Of a DNA stretch of 64,000 bases, positions 38,169 to 48,439 are shown one piece after another (within the stretch, counting starts at the first letter, position 1; every line of letters begins with the position of its first letter). The stretch lies in NCBI RefSeq assembly GCF_001456025.1, contig NZ_LMTZ01000117.1, positions 21,453 to 85,452 of the forward strand, given 5' to 3'. The position numbers were made by a program, and so were the translations under genes. A model generated the notes under the pieces. It had not been told where the DNA came from. It saw nothing but the letters and a program-made list of their open reading frames with translations, and did no database searches. Source of the DNA: Mastigocoleus testarum BC008 (GTDB lineage Bacteria > Cyanobacteriota > Cyanobacteriia > Cyanobacteriales > Nostocaceae).

Positions 38169-38819
38169 CTAGCTAATATCTTGACATCCAAATAAATCTC
38201 TAAATTTGCCGCTAAATTTTTCTAAAGTTCGTTGATAGAAGTTACTTAAAGTTGGGATTGGAATATTCAATTCATCTGAAATATCTTTCCAAGATATACC
38301 CGACCATCTTTTTATCGCAATAAATTGGAAATTTACTTGGGGATATTTTTTAATATATGCTTCCTTAAAAATTCCCTGTGGGTCTGTTTCTATATATTTT
38401 CTGATATTGTGAAAAATTGATACATAATTATCTTCGTTTTCTCCGTTTTCAAACATCAGATTCTCTTGATTATCTAAAAAAGAATTATCAATATTAATTT
38501 CATTCGTCTGACCAATTATTTTCGGAATTGCCTCTGTAAAAAAACGTCGACTTAATAACATATTGATCCAAGTTATGAATTTGCCACGTTCAGGGTTATA
38601 TTTATCAATATTTGTGCATATATATAGAAATAAGTCTTGCAGTGCTTCTTGATAAATATATTCATAAATTCCTTGGAACTGACCTTTATACGGATGTATC
38701 AGTTTTTGCGAACGGTAGATAGCATCAATTAATTTCGATAAGGCTATTCGCCTCCCTGTTGTACCTAAAGGTTGTTTTTGTGCTTGCAGAGCTAGCTCTT
38801 GAAGCTGTTGCTCATTCAT
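38169..38819 (-). CDS. Sigma-70-like factor of the DUF1822/CHAT cassette (216 aa)
   Basis: A region-2-like segment (ALQDLFLYICTNIDKYNPER, GKFITWINMLLSRRFF) is followed by a region-4-like helix-turn-helix (FQFIAIKRWSGISWKDISDE, LNIPIPTLSNFYQRTLEKFS). The length suits ECF-like factors, but the promoter-recognition helix is divergent. It is the first gene of the cassette with DUF1822 and CHAT/WD40 genes, so it may drive its own operon. Whether it truly recruits RNA polymerase is not shown by the sequence. Confidence 0.75.
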   Translation of the reverse strand: MNEQQLQELALQAQKQPLGTTGRRIALSKLIDAIYRSQKLIHPYKGQFQGIYEYIYQEALQDLFLYICTNIDKYNPERGKFITWINMLLSRRFFTEAIPKIIGQTNEINIDNSFLDNQENLMFENGENEDNYVSIFHNIRKYIETDPQGIFKEAYIKKYPQVNFQFIAIKRWSGISWKDISDELNIPIPTLSNFYQRTLEKFSGKFRDLFGCQDIS

Positions 38820-39093
38820 GTTTCATATTTTCATGAGAATTTTATTTCTCTCAAAACTATCAGGTTTTTAGGAAGAGTTTTATTCAAATTATTTGATTTT
38901 TGTCATAAAAATTTAGAAAATATAGCGCCACCCGCAGGTCAAAATAGCTTTGCTAACAAAACATCTACAATACGCTAGAGGCTTATAGCTACGATACCTA
39001 CAGCGTCGGCAAAGCCTAAGCATGTGTCCGTAGGAAAAACAGAATTTACCAATATCCTAACCTTATTACGTAGTGCTATATTTTTTACTGTTA

Positions 39094-39193
39094 GGGACTT
39101 CCAAAAAAAAAGAATATACTATTAGCGCACATTGGTCATTGGTGCGCTCCTGCAAAGGAAGAATATAGTATAAATTATTTTCTGGAAATCCCC
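39094..39193. mobile_element. MITE-like inverted-repeat element (about 100 bp)
   Basis: The ends GGGACTTCCA and TGGAAATCCC are inverted repeats with 9 of 10 matches. Further inward, ATATACTAT-type and a perfect AGCGCAC/GTGCGCT pair make the whole element foldable into one hairpin. No ORF inside. It lies between the sigma gene promoter region and the end of trpA, in a 398-bp gap that also carries a dispersed repeat (CGTCGGCAAAGCCT, 39003-39016) shared with 47223-47236. Confidence 0.55.
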
Positions 39194-39217
39194 ATATCAA
39201 AATCAGTTTTGATTATA

Positions 39218-40045
39218 TTATGAGCCTGAAACTCTTCCCACAACTTCATTAGAACTTATTGCTGCTTTTAACTGCTGACAAAGTTCTCCAACAGCTTGTA
39301 ATCCTTCTACTGAGTTTTCATTTGCCAATTTTTTCACAAAAGCACTACCAACAATTACCGCATCTGCTCCCCAATCTTTGACTTGACGTGCTTGCTCGGG
39401 ACCAGAAATTCCAAAACCAACACCGATGGGTTTATCAGTTATATCTCGCATGCTGACAAGCAAATCTTCTACTCTACTTTCCATTTGCGATCGCATTCCT
39501 GTTACCCCAGTCACGCTGACTAAGTAAATAAAACCTTGGGATTGACGGGTAATAGCCTCTATTCTTTCTGTAGAGCTAGTAGGAGCGACTAATAAAGTTA
39601 CCTCAATCCCAAAATTTGCAGCATTTTGAATCAAGTCCTCTGCTTCTTCTAAAGGTAAATCCGGTATTACCAATCCTCGTACCCCAACTTTAGCAACCCG
39701 GGCTAAAAATTCCTTCACTCCCCGGTTCAAAATCGGATTGTAATAAGTAAATAAAATTATTGGTGCTTGTAACTCAGGGCTAACCCGTGCAATCATTTCT
39801 AAAACTTGCTCTAACTTCGTACCTTTTTCTAAAGCCCGAGTTGCAGCAGCTTGAATTACAGGACCATCTGCTAATGGATCGGAGTAGGGAACACCCAACT
39901 CAATAAAGTCCGCACCGTTGCGGTCTAAGACTTGCAAAGCTTTCTCTGTGGTGTCTAAATCGGGATCGCCCGCAGTAATGAAAGGGATTAAAGCACAAGA
40001 TTTGGAAGCCCTTAAGGATTGGAAGGAATTGGAAATAGAAGTCAT
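39218..40045 (-). CDS. trpA: Tryptophan synthase alpha subunit
   Basis: This subunit cleaves indole-3-glycerol phosphate to indole and glyceraldehyde 3-phosphate, the indole being passed to TrpB. The catalytic residues are present as Glu49 in FIELGVPYSDP and Asp60 in LADGP. The phosphate-binding segments GVGFGISGPEQARQ and ADAVIVGSAFVK complete the TIM barrel. Length of 275 residues is slightly above the 265-270 norm. No trpB lies nearby, which is common in cyanobacteria where trp genes are scattered. Confidence 0.96.
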   Translation of the reverse strand: MTSISNSFQSLRASKSCALIPFITAGDPDLDTTEKALQVLDRNGADFIELGVPYSDPLADGPVIQAAATRALEKGTKLEQVLEMIARVSPELQAPIILFTYYNPILNRGVKEFLARVAKVGVRGLVIPDLPLEEAEDLIQNAANFGIEVTLLVAPTSSTERIEAITRQSQGFIYLVSVTGVTGMRSQMESRVEDLLVSMRDITDKPIGVGFGISGPEQARQVKDWGADAVIVGSAFVKKLANENSVEGLQAVGELCQQLKAAISSNEVVGRVSGS

Positions 40046-40278
40046 GCGATCGATTCAAAAATTCAAAAATTCAAAATCTATTAACTTATTTTGCCCACAA
40101 GATTATATTTTCTGAGCAAGAAAATAGAGAGTAACTTCATTTTCGCCTCTCAACTCAAGTCCTCAACAAAAATATGCAAATTTGCTAGTAATTTTGGTAA
40201 TTGGTAATTATTTTTATATCTGCATTCAATAAATTGCTTGACCTAGAACAGTTTAATTTTGCTCACGGCTAACATTTA

Positions 40279-40321
40279 AGAAAAAATTAAAGGGAGAGAA
40301 AAATTATTTCTCTTTCCCTTT
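40279..40321 (-). terminator. Rho-independent terminator after the NPCAAKD lipoprotein gene
   Basis: Read on the minus strand, AAAGGGAAAGAGAAA and TTTCTCTCCCTTT form a 13-bp near-perfect stem with a small bulge and short loop, then a TTTTTT run. It stands about 57 bp after the stop of the lipoprotein gene. Confidence 0.75.
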
Positions 40322-40378
40322 GATTAATTCCATCTTTTGGAATAGCCGATCCAAGCAATATGAAATCTATCAGTAATG

Positions 40379-40621
40379 CTAGTTTTTTGTTTCATCCTTT
40401 GCAGCACAAGGATTAGCACTATCTTTAGCCGCACAAGGATTAGCATTATCTTTTGCAGCACAGGGATTCGCGACATCTTTCGCAGCGCAAGGATTAGCAC
40501 CCTCTTGTGTTGTCTCAGGATCACCAGTGGTTTTACCCGCACATGGGTTTGCACAAGCTCCAATAAATCCCAAGCTCAGCATAGAAACGGTAACGAGTGT
40601 AGCCAAATATTTAGCTCTCAT
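40379..40621 (-). CDS. Small lipoprotein with NPCAAKD repeats (80 aa)
   Basis: The start at ATG 40621 is set by AAGGGAG lying 8 bases upstream; the frame is open further upstream but without such a site. Residues 1-22 are a lipoprotein signal (LVTVSMLSLGFIGAC) with the lipidated Cys at position 23. The mature part is little more than an NPCAGK unit and four perfect seven-residue repeats NPCAAKD separated by two residues (VA/NA/SA). Each repeat places a Cys and a charged pair at regular spacing, which suggests metal or redox binding, but no function is known to me. A terminator follows. sucD lies 132 bp upstream on the same strand, but the strong own ribosome site suggests separate expression. 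Confidence 0.75.
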   Translation of the reverse strand: MRAKYLATLVTVSMLSLGFIGACANPCAGKTTGDPETTQEGANPCAAKDVANPCAAKDNANPCAAKDSANPCAAKDETKN

Positions 40622-40752
40622 ACAATCTCCCTTCAGCAAAAATTTCATTTCATGGTTTATACGAAGCTGAAGTGAAAATGGATTCACTTATTATTTTTTG
40701 TTGTCAACTGTGGATCTACCGTTATCAATTCAATCTAAGTCAGCAAACGAAA

Positions 40753-41640
40753 TTACTCGTTAGTTAAAATTTTCTTAACTAATTCGGGTATCTGAGAAGG
40801 ACGTTCTGCAACAGGAACTTTTGCTTTAGACAAAGCAGCTAGTTTATTTTTAGCAGTACCAAAGTCGGGATCGCGCCCTATGACTGCTGCTAAAGTTCCT
40901 GTTTGACGCCAATGCTTTGCTGGTGGAACTTGAGTTCCTGCGATGTAAGCAACTACTGGTTTATCAATAGCTTCTTTAATATACTGAGCTGCAGCTTCTT
41001 CACTACCTCCACCAGGTTGACCAACTAATACAATAGCTTCAGTTGAGTCATCTTCATCAAGAATCTGTAGCCATTGATTAAAAGATGAACCAACCACTGC
41101 ATCGCTACCAATACTGACGCTGATTGACTGTCCAATACCTGCTGTTGTTAATTCCCGCGCAACTTCATAGGTTAAAGTTGTACTGCGACTGATAATTCCA
41201 ACCACACCTGGAGTATAAAATTCTGCTGGTTGAGTTCCCAAAAGAATTTTACTTGGTACGATGATCCCCGGACTATTAGGACCCACGATTAAGGTTTCAT
41301 TTGCCTCGGCTTTACGCACTAACTTCACCATATCCAGAGGTGGAACTCCAGGTGAAATAATAATAATTTGGCGGATACCTGAGGCGATCGCCTCTAATGC
41401 AGCGTCCAGTACTTGGTAAGAGTGTACGCAGATAATTGTTGTATCAACTACTCCAAATTCATCTACAACTTCTTCCACTAAATCAAACATTGGCAGATCG
41501 TATATTTCTTGTCCACCATATCCAGGATTCACTCCTGCTAATAGATTTGTGCCATATGCTTTCATTTGAGCAATATGAGATGCACATATGAATTCACTAA
41601 AACCCTGGATTAAAACTTTACTGTTTGGCGTTAAATTCAT
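40753..41640 (-). CDS. SucD-like protein lacking the catalytic histidine (295 aa)
   Basis: The fold of succinyl-CoA ligase alpha is plain: KVLIQGFSEF, YGTNLLAGVNPGYGG, GPNSPGIIVPSK and GIISRSTTLTYEVARELTTA. Compared with E. coli SucD (recalled sequence), the phosphorylated His246 in KRMGHAGAI is Gln246 here (AKHWRQTGTL), Glu208 in GEIGG is Gln208 (GQPGG), and Cys in GPNCPG is Ser. The CoA loop QGFTGSQG is also altered. The usual phosphohistidine mechanism therefore cannot work as in the canonical enzyme. It may be a regulatory or structural paralogue, or use another chemistry. The partner SucC-like gene lies 525 bp upstream, same strand. Confidence 0.8.
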   Translation of the reverse strand: MNLTPNSKVLIQGFSEFICASHIAQMKAYGTNLLAGVNPGYGGQEIYDLPMFDLVEEVVDEFGVVDTTIICVHSYQVLDAALEAIASGIRQIIIISPGVPPLDMVKLVRKAEANETLIVGPNSPGIIVPSKILLGTQPAEFYTPGVVGIISRSTTLTYEVARELTTAGIGQSISVSIGSDAVVGSSFNQWLQILDEDDSTEAIVLVGQPGGGSEEAAAQYIKEAIDKPVVAYIAGTQVPPAKHWRQTGTLAAVIGRDPDFGTAKNKLAALSKAKVPVAERPSQIPELVKKILTNE

Positions 41641-42165
41641 AAGAGTTCGAATAAATTGGGCTACCCACTACCCCAGCCATTGGGAAAAGAAAATAAAATC
41701 AGCAAGCATGAATATAAAGTAGCAAATGAGGATCAATAATGTTCGTTTTTTCTACGATCTAAGATAAAGGGTTAAATATTAATGTTAACTAAAAATCAAA
41801 CTAAAAATCAAACTAAAAATCAAGGAAAAATTTCATACCTTATCAAATCAGAGGAATTAATTATCTCCGAAATTTTTATTCGTCGCGTTCGTGAAAAATA
41901 GAGATGTAATATATTACATCTCCAGAAATATTAGATTTCTAAAAAATTATCTTTGCTTTTACATTACACCAAATTCTTTTCCAATAAATAGAGATTGGCT
42001 TAATTAATACCAAAGAGAAAAAGCTTAATAATAACCATGAATATAGAGAATAAAAATCCTACTTTACCTTTTGTTTTGTACCCAAAACTTATAATTCTCT
42101 TCGGTTAGATTTTATCTGAATTATTATTAAGTAATCATGGATATTCAGATGTCATGAGTACAACC
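41641..42165. other. Intergenic region between sucC-like and sucD-like genes
   Basis: 525 bp without a gene. It holds three copies of AAATCAAACTAA near 41790-41822 and a 22-bp perfect palindrome at 41901-41922 (GAGATGTAATA plus mirror). The latter is an AT-rich variant of the palindrome family seen at 9521 and in the 111-bp array. sucC and sucD normally touch, so this spacing is unusual. Confidence 0.7.
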
Positions 42166-43389
42166 TTATAAACTTACAGAACTAGTTAATCTAACAGTTC
42201 TTTCCACTGCTTCATCTAAATTTTCTACTACTGTTAAAGCTAAATTACGAGGAGTTTCTAATTCGGTTAAATATTTTCGGTCTGTCTTGTACTCAGAACC
42301 AGCGAGACGAACAACTAAATGTGGTAAATTTCGAGAAGAAAGACCTTTATTCCCATTTAAACGCGTCATTGGTGGTTTAATTTGACTTTCAAAGTTTTGA
42401 ATAAATTTCTCGATTGCATGACTTACTCCTCCAGATGCAGGTATACTGCCCAGAAAATTAATTAAAATAACATGAGTCTTTTTGTCATTAGCCATCATAT
42501 GCAGAGCAGTTTCAAGGCGCTCGCTAAAAGTAACCTTTGAGGTATCAATCGAAGAAGAATGGCGTAAATTTAAACAGGTTCCAGGTTTACCTCCTGCATT
42601 GCTAACCGAATCTAAAGTAGTCATTAACGAACCTACACCATTACCAACGATCCCAACATTACCCGTCAAATACAGACCATTCCAAGTATTGAAATTAACA
42701 TTTGCTTGGCGTGAATAAGACCGCTTAGTCATTTTCGCAGCCATGGTAACGATTTCCGGATGGCGAGCAATAGCTCGGTCGTTTACTCGCACATTACCAT
42801 TAAGAGCCATAACCTGAGAGGAGCTACTCACGGCTAATGGGTTAATTTCTACTAGCTCTAAATCTTTTTCTGTAAATAATCGGTACATCTTTTCCAGGAT
42901 TGCACTTACCGATTGCATGATTTTGCCCCGTAAACCCATTTTTAAGGCTAATCTTCGGGCATAAAATGGGGAAAAATCTTGATCCACCACCACATGTTGC
43001 ATCTTATTTTCTGAGTGCTCCCAATCTACATCGGGTTCGTTACATCCCAAAAGTACTGGTCTACACAAAGCAGTATCCAGAACTACAGCCAAATAAAACT
43101 CTTTATGTACCTCGAATTTTGCTTCCGCAAGCAAGACATCCGGTAGTTCACCCAAAATTGGTAAATTAAAAATATTGTGTGCTGCTGCGATTGCATCAAT
43201 AGTTGTCTCTACGAATCTGACTCCACCAGCTTTAGTACGTCTATCTCCATGAACTTGAGACTTTAAAACTATGGGATAGCGGATTTTCAATCTTTTTAAA
43301 TCTGTAGGATGATCTATTCGTTGAGAAGGCAATACAGGTATGCCGATCATCCTAAACCATTCTTTAACTTGGAATTCCAACAAATCCAT
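42166..43389 (-). CDS. SucC-like ATP-grasp protein, divergent (407 aa)
   Basis: The N-terminal ATP-grasp part is recognisable (MDLLEFQVKEWFRMIGIPVL, then LKSQVHGDRRTKAGGVRFVE), with LELVEINPLAVS and GNVRVNDRAIARHP. The C-terminal CoA-ligase part reads GNVGIVGNGVGSLMTTLDSV, then NAGGKPGTCLNLRHSSSIDT. The GGGA power-helix loop that normally holds the alpha-subunit phosphohistidine is replaced by RHSSS, and the usual FGGI..CD is LGSIPASG. Together with the altered SucD-like partner, the pair has lost matching halves of one active site, which suggests co-evolution rather than random decay. Both reading frames are intact. Confidence 0.78.
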   Translation of the reverse strand: MDLLEFQVKEWFRMIGIPVLPSQRIDHPTDLKRLKIRYPIVLKSQVHGDRRTKAGGVRFVETTIDAIAAAHNIFNLPILGELPDVLLAEAKFEVHKEFYLAVVLDTALCRPVLLGCNEPDVDWEHSENKMQHVVVDQDFSPFYARRLALKMGLRGKIMQSVSAILEKMYRLFTEKDLELVEINPLAVSSSSQVMALNGNVRVNDRAIARHPEIVTMAAKMTKRSYSRQANVNFNTWNGLYLTGNVGIVGNGVGSLMTTLDSVSNAGGKPGTCLNLRHSSSIDTSKVTFSERLETALHMMANDKKTHVILINFLGSIPASGGVSHAIEKFIQNFESQIKPPMTRLNGNKGLSSRNLPHLVVRLAGSEYKTDRKYLTELETPRNLALTVVENLDEAVERTVRLTSSVSL

Positions 43390-44357
43390 TGATATACACC
43401 CTAATTTGCCGTTGACAAAGCTATTCTGCAGCTATCGGTAGTAATAGAAATGTTGCACCTTTAATTGCAGAATCTAGCTTTAGTTTGGCTATAAAAATAA
43501 GACTTCTACTTATTAATTCTATCTAATGTAGTAGTAATAGTAAATTAATTTTTATAGCCAACTATCTTTGTCCTATTACTAATATGTAATTTTTACATCG
43601 GTAGTTTTGCGACAGTTTTATCTCCAGCTTTGCGCGGAAAATGAAATATCATCTATTAATAAATAGAATTTTCATCATACAACATAAATGAATCACAAAA
43701 GATAAAATTTAAGTTGAATTTTAGATACTGAAGTACACAGCTACAAAAATAAGAAATACTGAAAAATCATGATTTTTTCGAATTTAAATCATTTACTCAA
43801 TGTATTTAAGTTTATTTTGGAATTAGTTTAAAAAAACTTGATTTGTTCTTTTGAATTTAAAATTCTAGATTGGAATAACAATTTACTAAACAAATATTTG
43901 TATTTAGTCTAAATATAAAACTCTAAGACATGGTTAAGGTTAAAGCATCTTAGCAGGGATAATGTTCTATCCCATAAAGTTGATAAATGTAAGTGTGGCT
44001 TTTTACTCCTAGCTATCTGTCCACAATAGTTATGATTTAGAAAATTAAGATTAATTAAAAACTGTGTGTGATGAAAAATTTGACTTTGGGATTACTTTTA
44101 TAGTTATTTACAATTTTTTGTTGCACCTCTCATATTCATTCTAAAAATCAGTATCAACTTGGATTCATCATTTTTCAGGTAGCTATAGCTAGTTTGTAAA
44201 GCATATGTTTTGGCTCAAATTAGGCTCAAAGCATCTCTCAGAAGATTTTTTGGTTGATGTATGAAATTTATGAAGGTTGCCTTCATAAGTTTAAATACTG
44301 AGTTTATAGTGAAAAATAACTTACAAACTGTATAAATTGTGTTAGAAAATTGGTCGT
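43390..44357. other. Non-coding AT-rich region between divergent genes
   Basis: About 970 bp between the sucC-like gene (minus) and the single-TM protein (plus). I see no ORF, tRNA or convincing terminator. It presumably carries the two divergent promoters. Confidence 0.5.
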
Positions 44358-46253
44358 TTGTGTTTTATGGCTGTGGTGGGTTCAACCGTGTATCTGCATT
44401 CAACCAATACAGAAAGTTCATATTCTAAGTTCGAGGAAGAACAAAACCAGCAAAATCACTGTCTGGGATCGACCTCTGAAAAAGATTTGCAATTCCTGGC
44501 TCAGCTTTTGCAAGAATATTTACGCGCAGAAATTCCCTCTGGAGAATTTTTTCTAGTGAGATGTGCTTTTGAAAAGAAGCAAACAATGGTTTTAGTTGAA
44601 CATCCGTCAGGAGTTAAGGTTGATGCTAAAGCAATTTTTACAGTAATAGAAGAAGCTTTAGAATCAGAGTTGAATTTGTCTCAACAGTATCTAGAACTGT
44701 TTATCAGGGTTGTGGGTGCAAAACTTCCCTATGCAAAATGTTCTTTAAAGTTTGAAATGAAAGAACCCGCAACTTTAAGTCGACAGAATTCCGGAGAAGA
44801 TAACGAAGAAGCGATTTCCAGTAGTTCCTCTACTGCGGCTTTATCTTTCCCATCGATTGCTCCCTCATCTTCTGAATCAATTGAAGAACCAGAACCTGTT
44901 TTGAGAGATACGAGTGAAAATGAAATCGAAGTAGAAATATTAACATCTTCTCCATCTTCAAAGACTAAATTACCCCATAGAGGAACTTTAATTTGTGGAA
45001 TTATGGGAATCGTCGGAATATTTGGAACTGCGGGCTATTTATTTAGTAGCCCTTGCGTTGTGTCAAAATGTTCTCAAATTCATACCGCAGAAATGTTGAC
45101 ACAAAAATCGCCACTATTAGTAAGAGGTGCTGCTTCCGATTCTGATTTGGTGGTTCGACATAAAAAACTTAATCTTGCAATTAATTCGCTAAAAAAAATT
45201 CCCGGAATTTCCCCTCAGTACAACCAAGCAAATGAATTAATTATTAATTTATCTCAAAAATCAGAACAAATTGAACAAGTATTGCAAGCCTTCCAAACAG
45301 CTAGGCAAGCAACCGAGGCAAACTGGGGTAAAATTAGTAATTTATCAGAACTCCAGAACAGACAGCAATTGTGGCGTAATGCGATCGCTCCATTAGAAAC
45401 CATCAACCTCAAGAGCGAACTATATAACGTTGTACAGCCAAAGCTAGCTGTGTATCGTAAAAACTTGAAAGTTGTAAATGAGCTATTATTCAGTGAGGAG
45501 AGATGGTTGAAAAAAATTAGAGATGCTTCATCTGTAGCAAAAGTAGCAAGTGTGCGACAAACACAAGCGAGTTCTTTAAAAGATTTACAAAAAGCTCAAT
45601 CTACTTGGCAAATTGTTGTTAATGCCTTGAAACCAATACCCAAAACTAGTGTTGCATATTTTCAAGCGCAACAGAAGCTAGCAAAATATCAACCCAAACT
45701 TGTTGTAGCTCGTCAACGTACCAACAAAGAGTTAGCTGCTGCAAAATCCTACGAACAGATTCTCAGCGCCACAAATCAAGCTGAAAGCTATGAACGAAGT
45801 CATCAATTGGAATTAGCTGTTGTGCAATGGAAACAGGCTTTAAATACCGCACAAAACATTGCAAGCAATACATCTTATTCACAAAAAACACAGTCTTTAG
45901 TAGAACCTTTAACCGCAGCTCTTACCAAAGCACAACGAAGATTAAAAATTTATACCGAGCAGGAAAAAACTCTTAACGACTTAGAAAGAACTTGTTCTGG
46001 TGAAGTTATAGTTTGCGAATACACTTTTAATAACAAACAAATTGTGGTTAGGGTTACCAGTGAGTACGAGCAAGCATTAGAGCAACGCTTAATCGACGCT
46101 AGTCTTCAGGGAGATTCTGAACCGATCGCCAGTGTCAACGGTCATCTGCAAATGTTACAGCAAGCTTTAGAAGCAATCAGTATCAATGCTAAATCCTCAC
46201 TTCTTGTTTATGATGCTCAAGGTAATGTGATTCAAGAATCAAAAATTCACTAA
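44358..46253 (+). CDS. Single-TM coiled-coil protein of unknown function (631 aa)
   Basis: Family not recognised. Residues about 35-140 form a compact alpha/beta module (KDLQFLAQLLQEYLRAEIPS, then GVKVDAKAIFTVIEEALESE). A Ser/Glu-rich linker (about 145-205) leads to a single membrane span (LICGIMGIVGIFGTAGYLFS, about 212-232). The remaining 400 residues are helical with repeated Gln/Ala-rich segments of TPR-like or coiled-coil type, such as AQSTWQIVVNALKPIPKTSV, so a large periplasmic or lumenal part is likely if the N-terminus is cytoplasmic. Start choice is weak: TTG at 44358 or ATG three codons later, with no good ribosome site. The 111-bp tandem array begins a few bases after the stop. 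Confidence 0.65.
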   Translation: MCFMAVVGSTVYLHSTNTESSYSKFEEEQNQQNHCLGSTSEKDLQFLAQLLQEYLRAEIPSGEFFLVRCAFEKKQTMVLVEHPSGVKVDAKAIFTVIEEALESELNLSQQYLELFIRVVGAKLPYAKCSLKFEMKEPATLSRQNSGEDNEEAISSSSSTAALSFPSIAPSSSESIEEPEPVLRDTSENEIEVEILTSSPSSKTKLPHRGTLICGIMGIVGIFGTAGYLFSSPCVVSKCSQIHTAEMLTQKSPLLVRGAASDSDLVVRHKKLNLAINSLKKIPGISPQYNQANELIINLSQKSEQIEQVLQAFQTARQATEANWGKISNLSELQNRQQLWRNAIAPLETINLKSELYNVVQPKLAVYRKNLKVVNELLFSEERWLKKIRDASSVAKVASVRQTQASSLKDLQKAQSTWQIVVNALKPIPKTSVAYFQAQQKLAKYQPKLVVARQRTNKELAAAKSYEQILSATNQAESYERSHQLELAVVQWKQALNTAQNIASNTSYSQKTQSLVEPLTAALTKAQRRLKIYTEQEKTLNDLERTCSGEVIVCEYTFNNKQIVVRVTSEYEQALEQRLIDASLQGDSEPIASVNGHLQMLQQALEAISINAKSSLLVYDAQGNVIQESKIH

Positions 46254-46265
46254 AGGAGTCAGAAG

Positions 46266-47155
<890 letters not shown>

Positions 47156-47171
47156 AGGAGTCAGGAGTCAG

Positions 47172-47327
47172 TAGAGAAAAACTACCAATTACCATATGGC
47201 TAATGTCACGCTAGAGCCTACGGCGTCGGCAAAGCCTCTGACTAACGTCACGCTTCGCTTTCGCTAATGCTAACGCCGTTAGGCGCGGGCGTATACCAAT
47301 TACCCATTACCAATTACCAATTACCAA
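47172..47327. repeat. Dispersed repeat and ATTACCA heptamers
   Basis: Contains GCCTACGGCGTCGGCAAAGC (also near 39003 in part), a TCACGCTTCGC-type stretch and an ATTACCA heptamer run at 47291-47330. These are typical non-coding repeats of filamentous cyanobacteria. Confidence 0.7.
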
Positions 47328-48104
47328 TTACCTAACAACCAACTGTGCTGCCGAATTAAAAGACTGACGACAAATTCCCCAAGTTACCAACAAAGAGGTC
47401 AGTAAATTAGTAAAAGCGATCGCAAACACGATTAAAATTTGGTAAGATGCTGCCTCACGGGGATTGACTCCACTAAGTAATTGTCCGGAGAAGAATGTTG
47501 GTATTGCAATCATCGCAATAATTGTCATCTGATTAATACTAGGAATTAACCCAGCACGAATTGCTTCTTGACGATATTGTCGAATTGCTTGTTGAGGAGA
47601 TGCACCCAAACTCAAATGGGTTTCAATTTCTTGCTGGCTAGAATTAATCGTTTTTACAAGTCTTTCTCCTGCTATTGCTGCTGCATTCATTGCACTGGCT
47701 AAAATCATCCCAGCAATAGGAATCAAGTATTGGGGCTCAAACCATACCTTTGGTTGAATTATCAGTAAATTAATATACATAATAGCCACAGTGCTACTAA
47801 AAAGCATTGAAACCCATACCAAAGGAAGCATAAAGGGATTTTTTTGTTCGATGCGATTGCGTGCGATAATTGCCGCAATTGAAAGCATTACTGCTAACAT
47901 CGCCAAAACAGCCCACATACTATGCAAAGTGAATACAATATCCAAAATGTATCCCAGCACCACTACCTGGAGAAGAGTTCTACCAGTTGCGATCGCAAAT
48001 TTTAGTTCTAACCCTAATTTTTCCCAAGCAGATAGGGCTATAACTATCCCCATTAATGCTAATGCGCTAACTAAGTCCGCAAAAGTGAGTTGAATAATAT
48101 TCAT
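47328..48104 (-). CDS. fetB: FetB-like iron export ABC transporter permease (UPF0014)
   Basis: The start MNIIQLTFADLVSALALMGI and later GRTLLQVVVLGYILDIVFTL, then GASPQQAIRQYRQEAIRAGL and LIPSINQMTIIAMIAIPTFF match the UPF0014/FetB family of polytopic permeases. About seven membrane segments can be seen. In E. coli FetAB exports iron and helps against oxidative stress; the ATPase FetA is not in this window. I prefer ATG 48104 because the family usually opens with this segment; an upstream ATG at 48155 adds 17 polar residues. Confidence 0.85.
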   Translation of the reverse strand: MNIIQLTFADLVSALALMGIVIALSAWEKLGLELKFAIATGRTLLQVVVLGYILDIVFTLHSMWAVLAMLAVMLSIAAIIARNRIEQKNPFMLPLVWVSMLFSSTVAIMYINLLIIQPKVWFEPQYLIPIAGMILASAMNAAAIAGERLVKTINSSQQEIETHLSLGASPQQAIRQYRQEAIRAGLIPSINQMTIIAMIAIPTFFSGQLLSGVNPREAASYQILIVFAIAFTNLLTSLLVTWGICRQSFNSAAQLVVR

Positions 48105-48439
48105 TATTTGACTCGAATCAGTAATAACCAAAGATAGTGATGGGTAATGATGCAAAAAATCCCACCTAATCTATTCGACCAATTTTTAAACTCCTTGCTT
48201 TCAAAAAGCTTAATGGCCTAATATTGGCAAATATTTTCAGCTTAAAGTAGCAATCATATCAATTGCGTTTACAATAACATACCATGCAAAAGCAAGTAAA
48301 AATGCTTGGGCAAATAGTATTAAAGACGACAGCTTTTTACTCCTTCTATGATGAAAAATGCCATTATTCCAAATTGATTGGCCTAAATTAAATATTGGTA
48401 AATACTGGTATCTATCTTTCTAAACACACATAAAAATTT

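Noticed and set aside
38159..38191. Upstream ATG for the DUF1822 gene
   Set aside because: It would overlap the sigma gene and adds residues not typical of the family; ATG 38158 has AGGG upstream.
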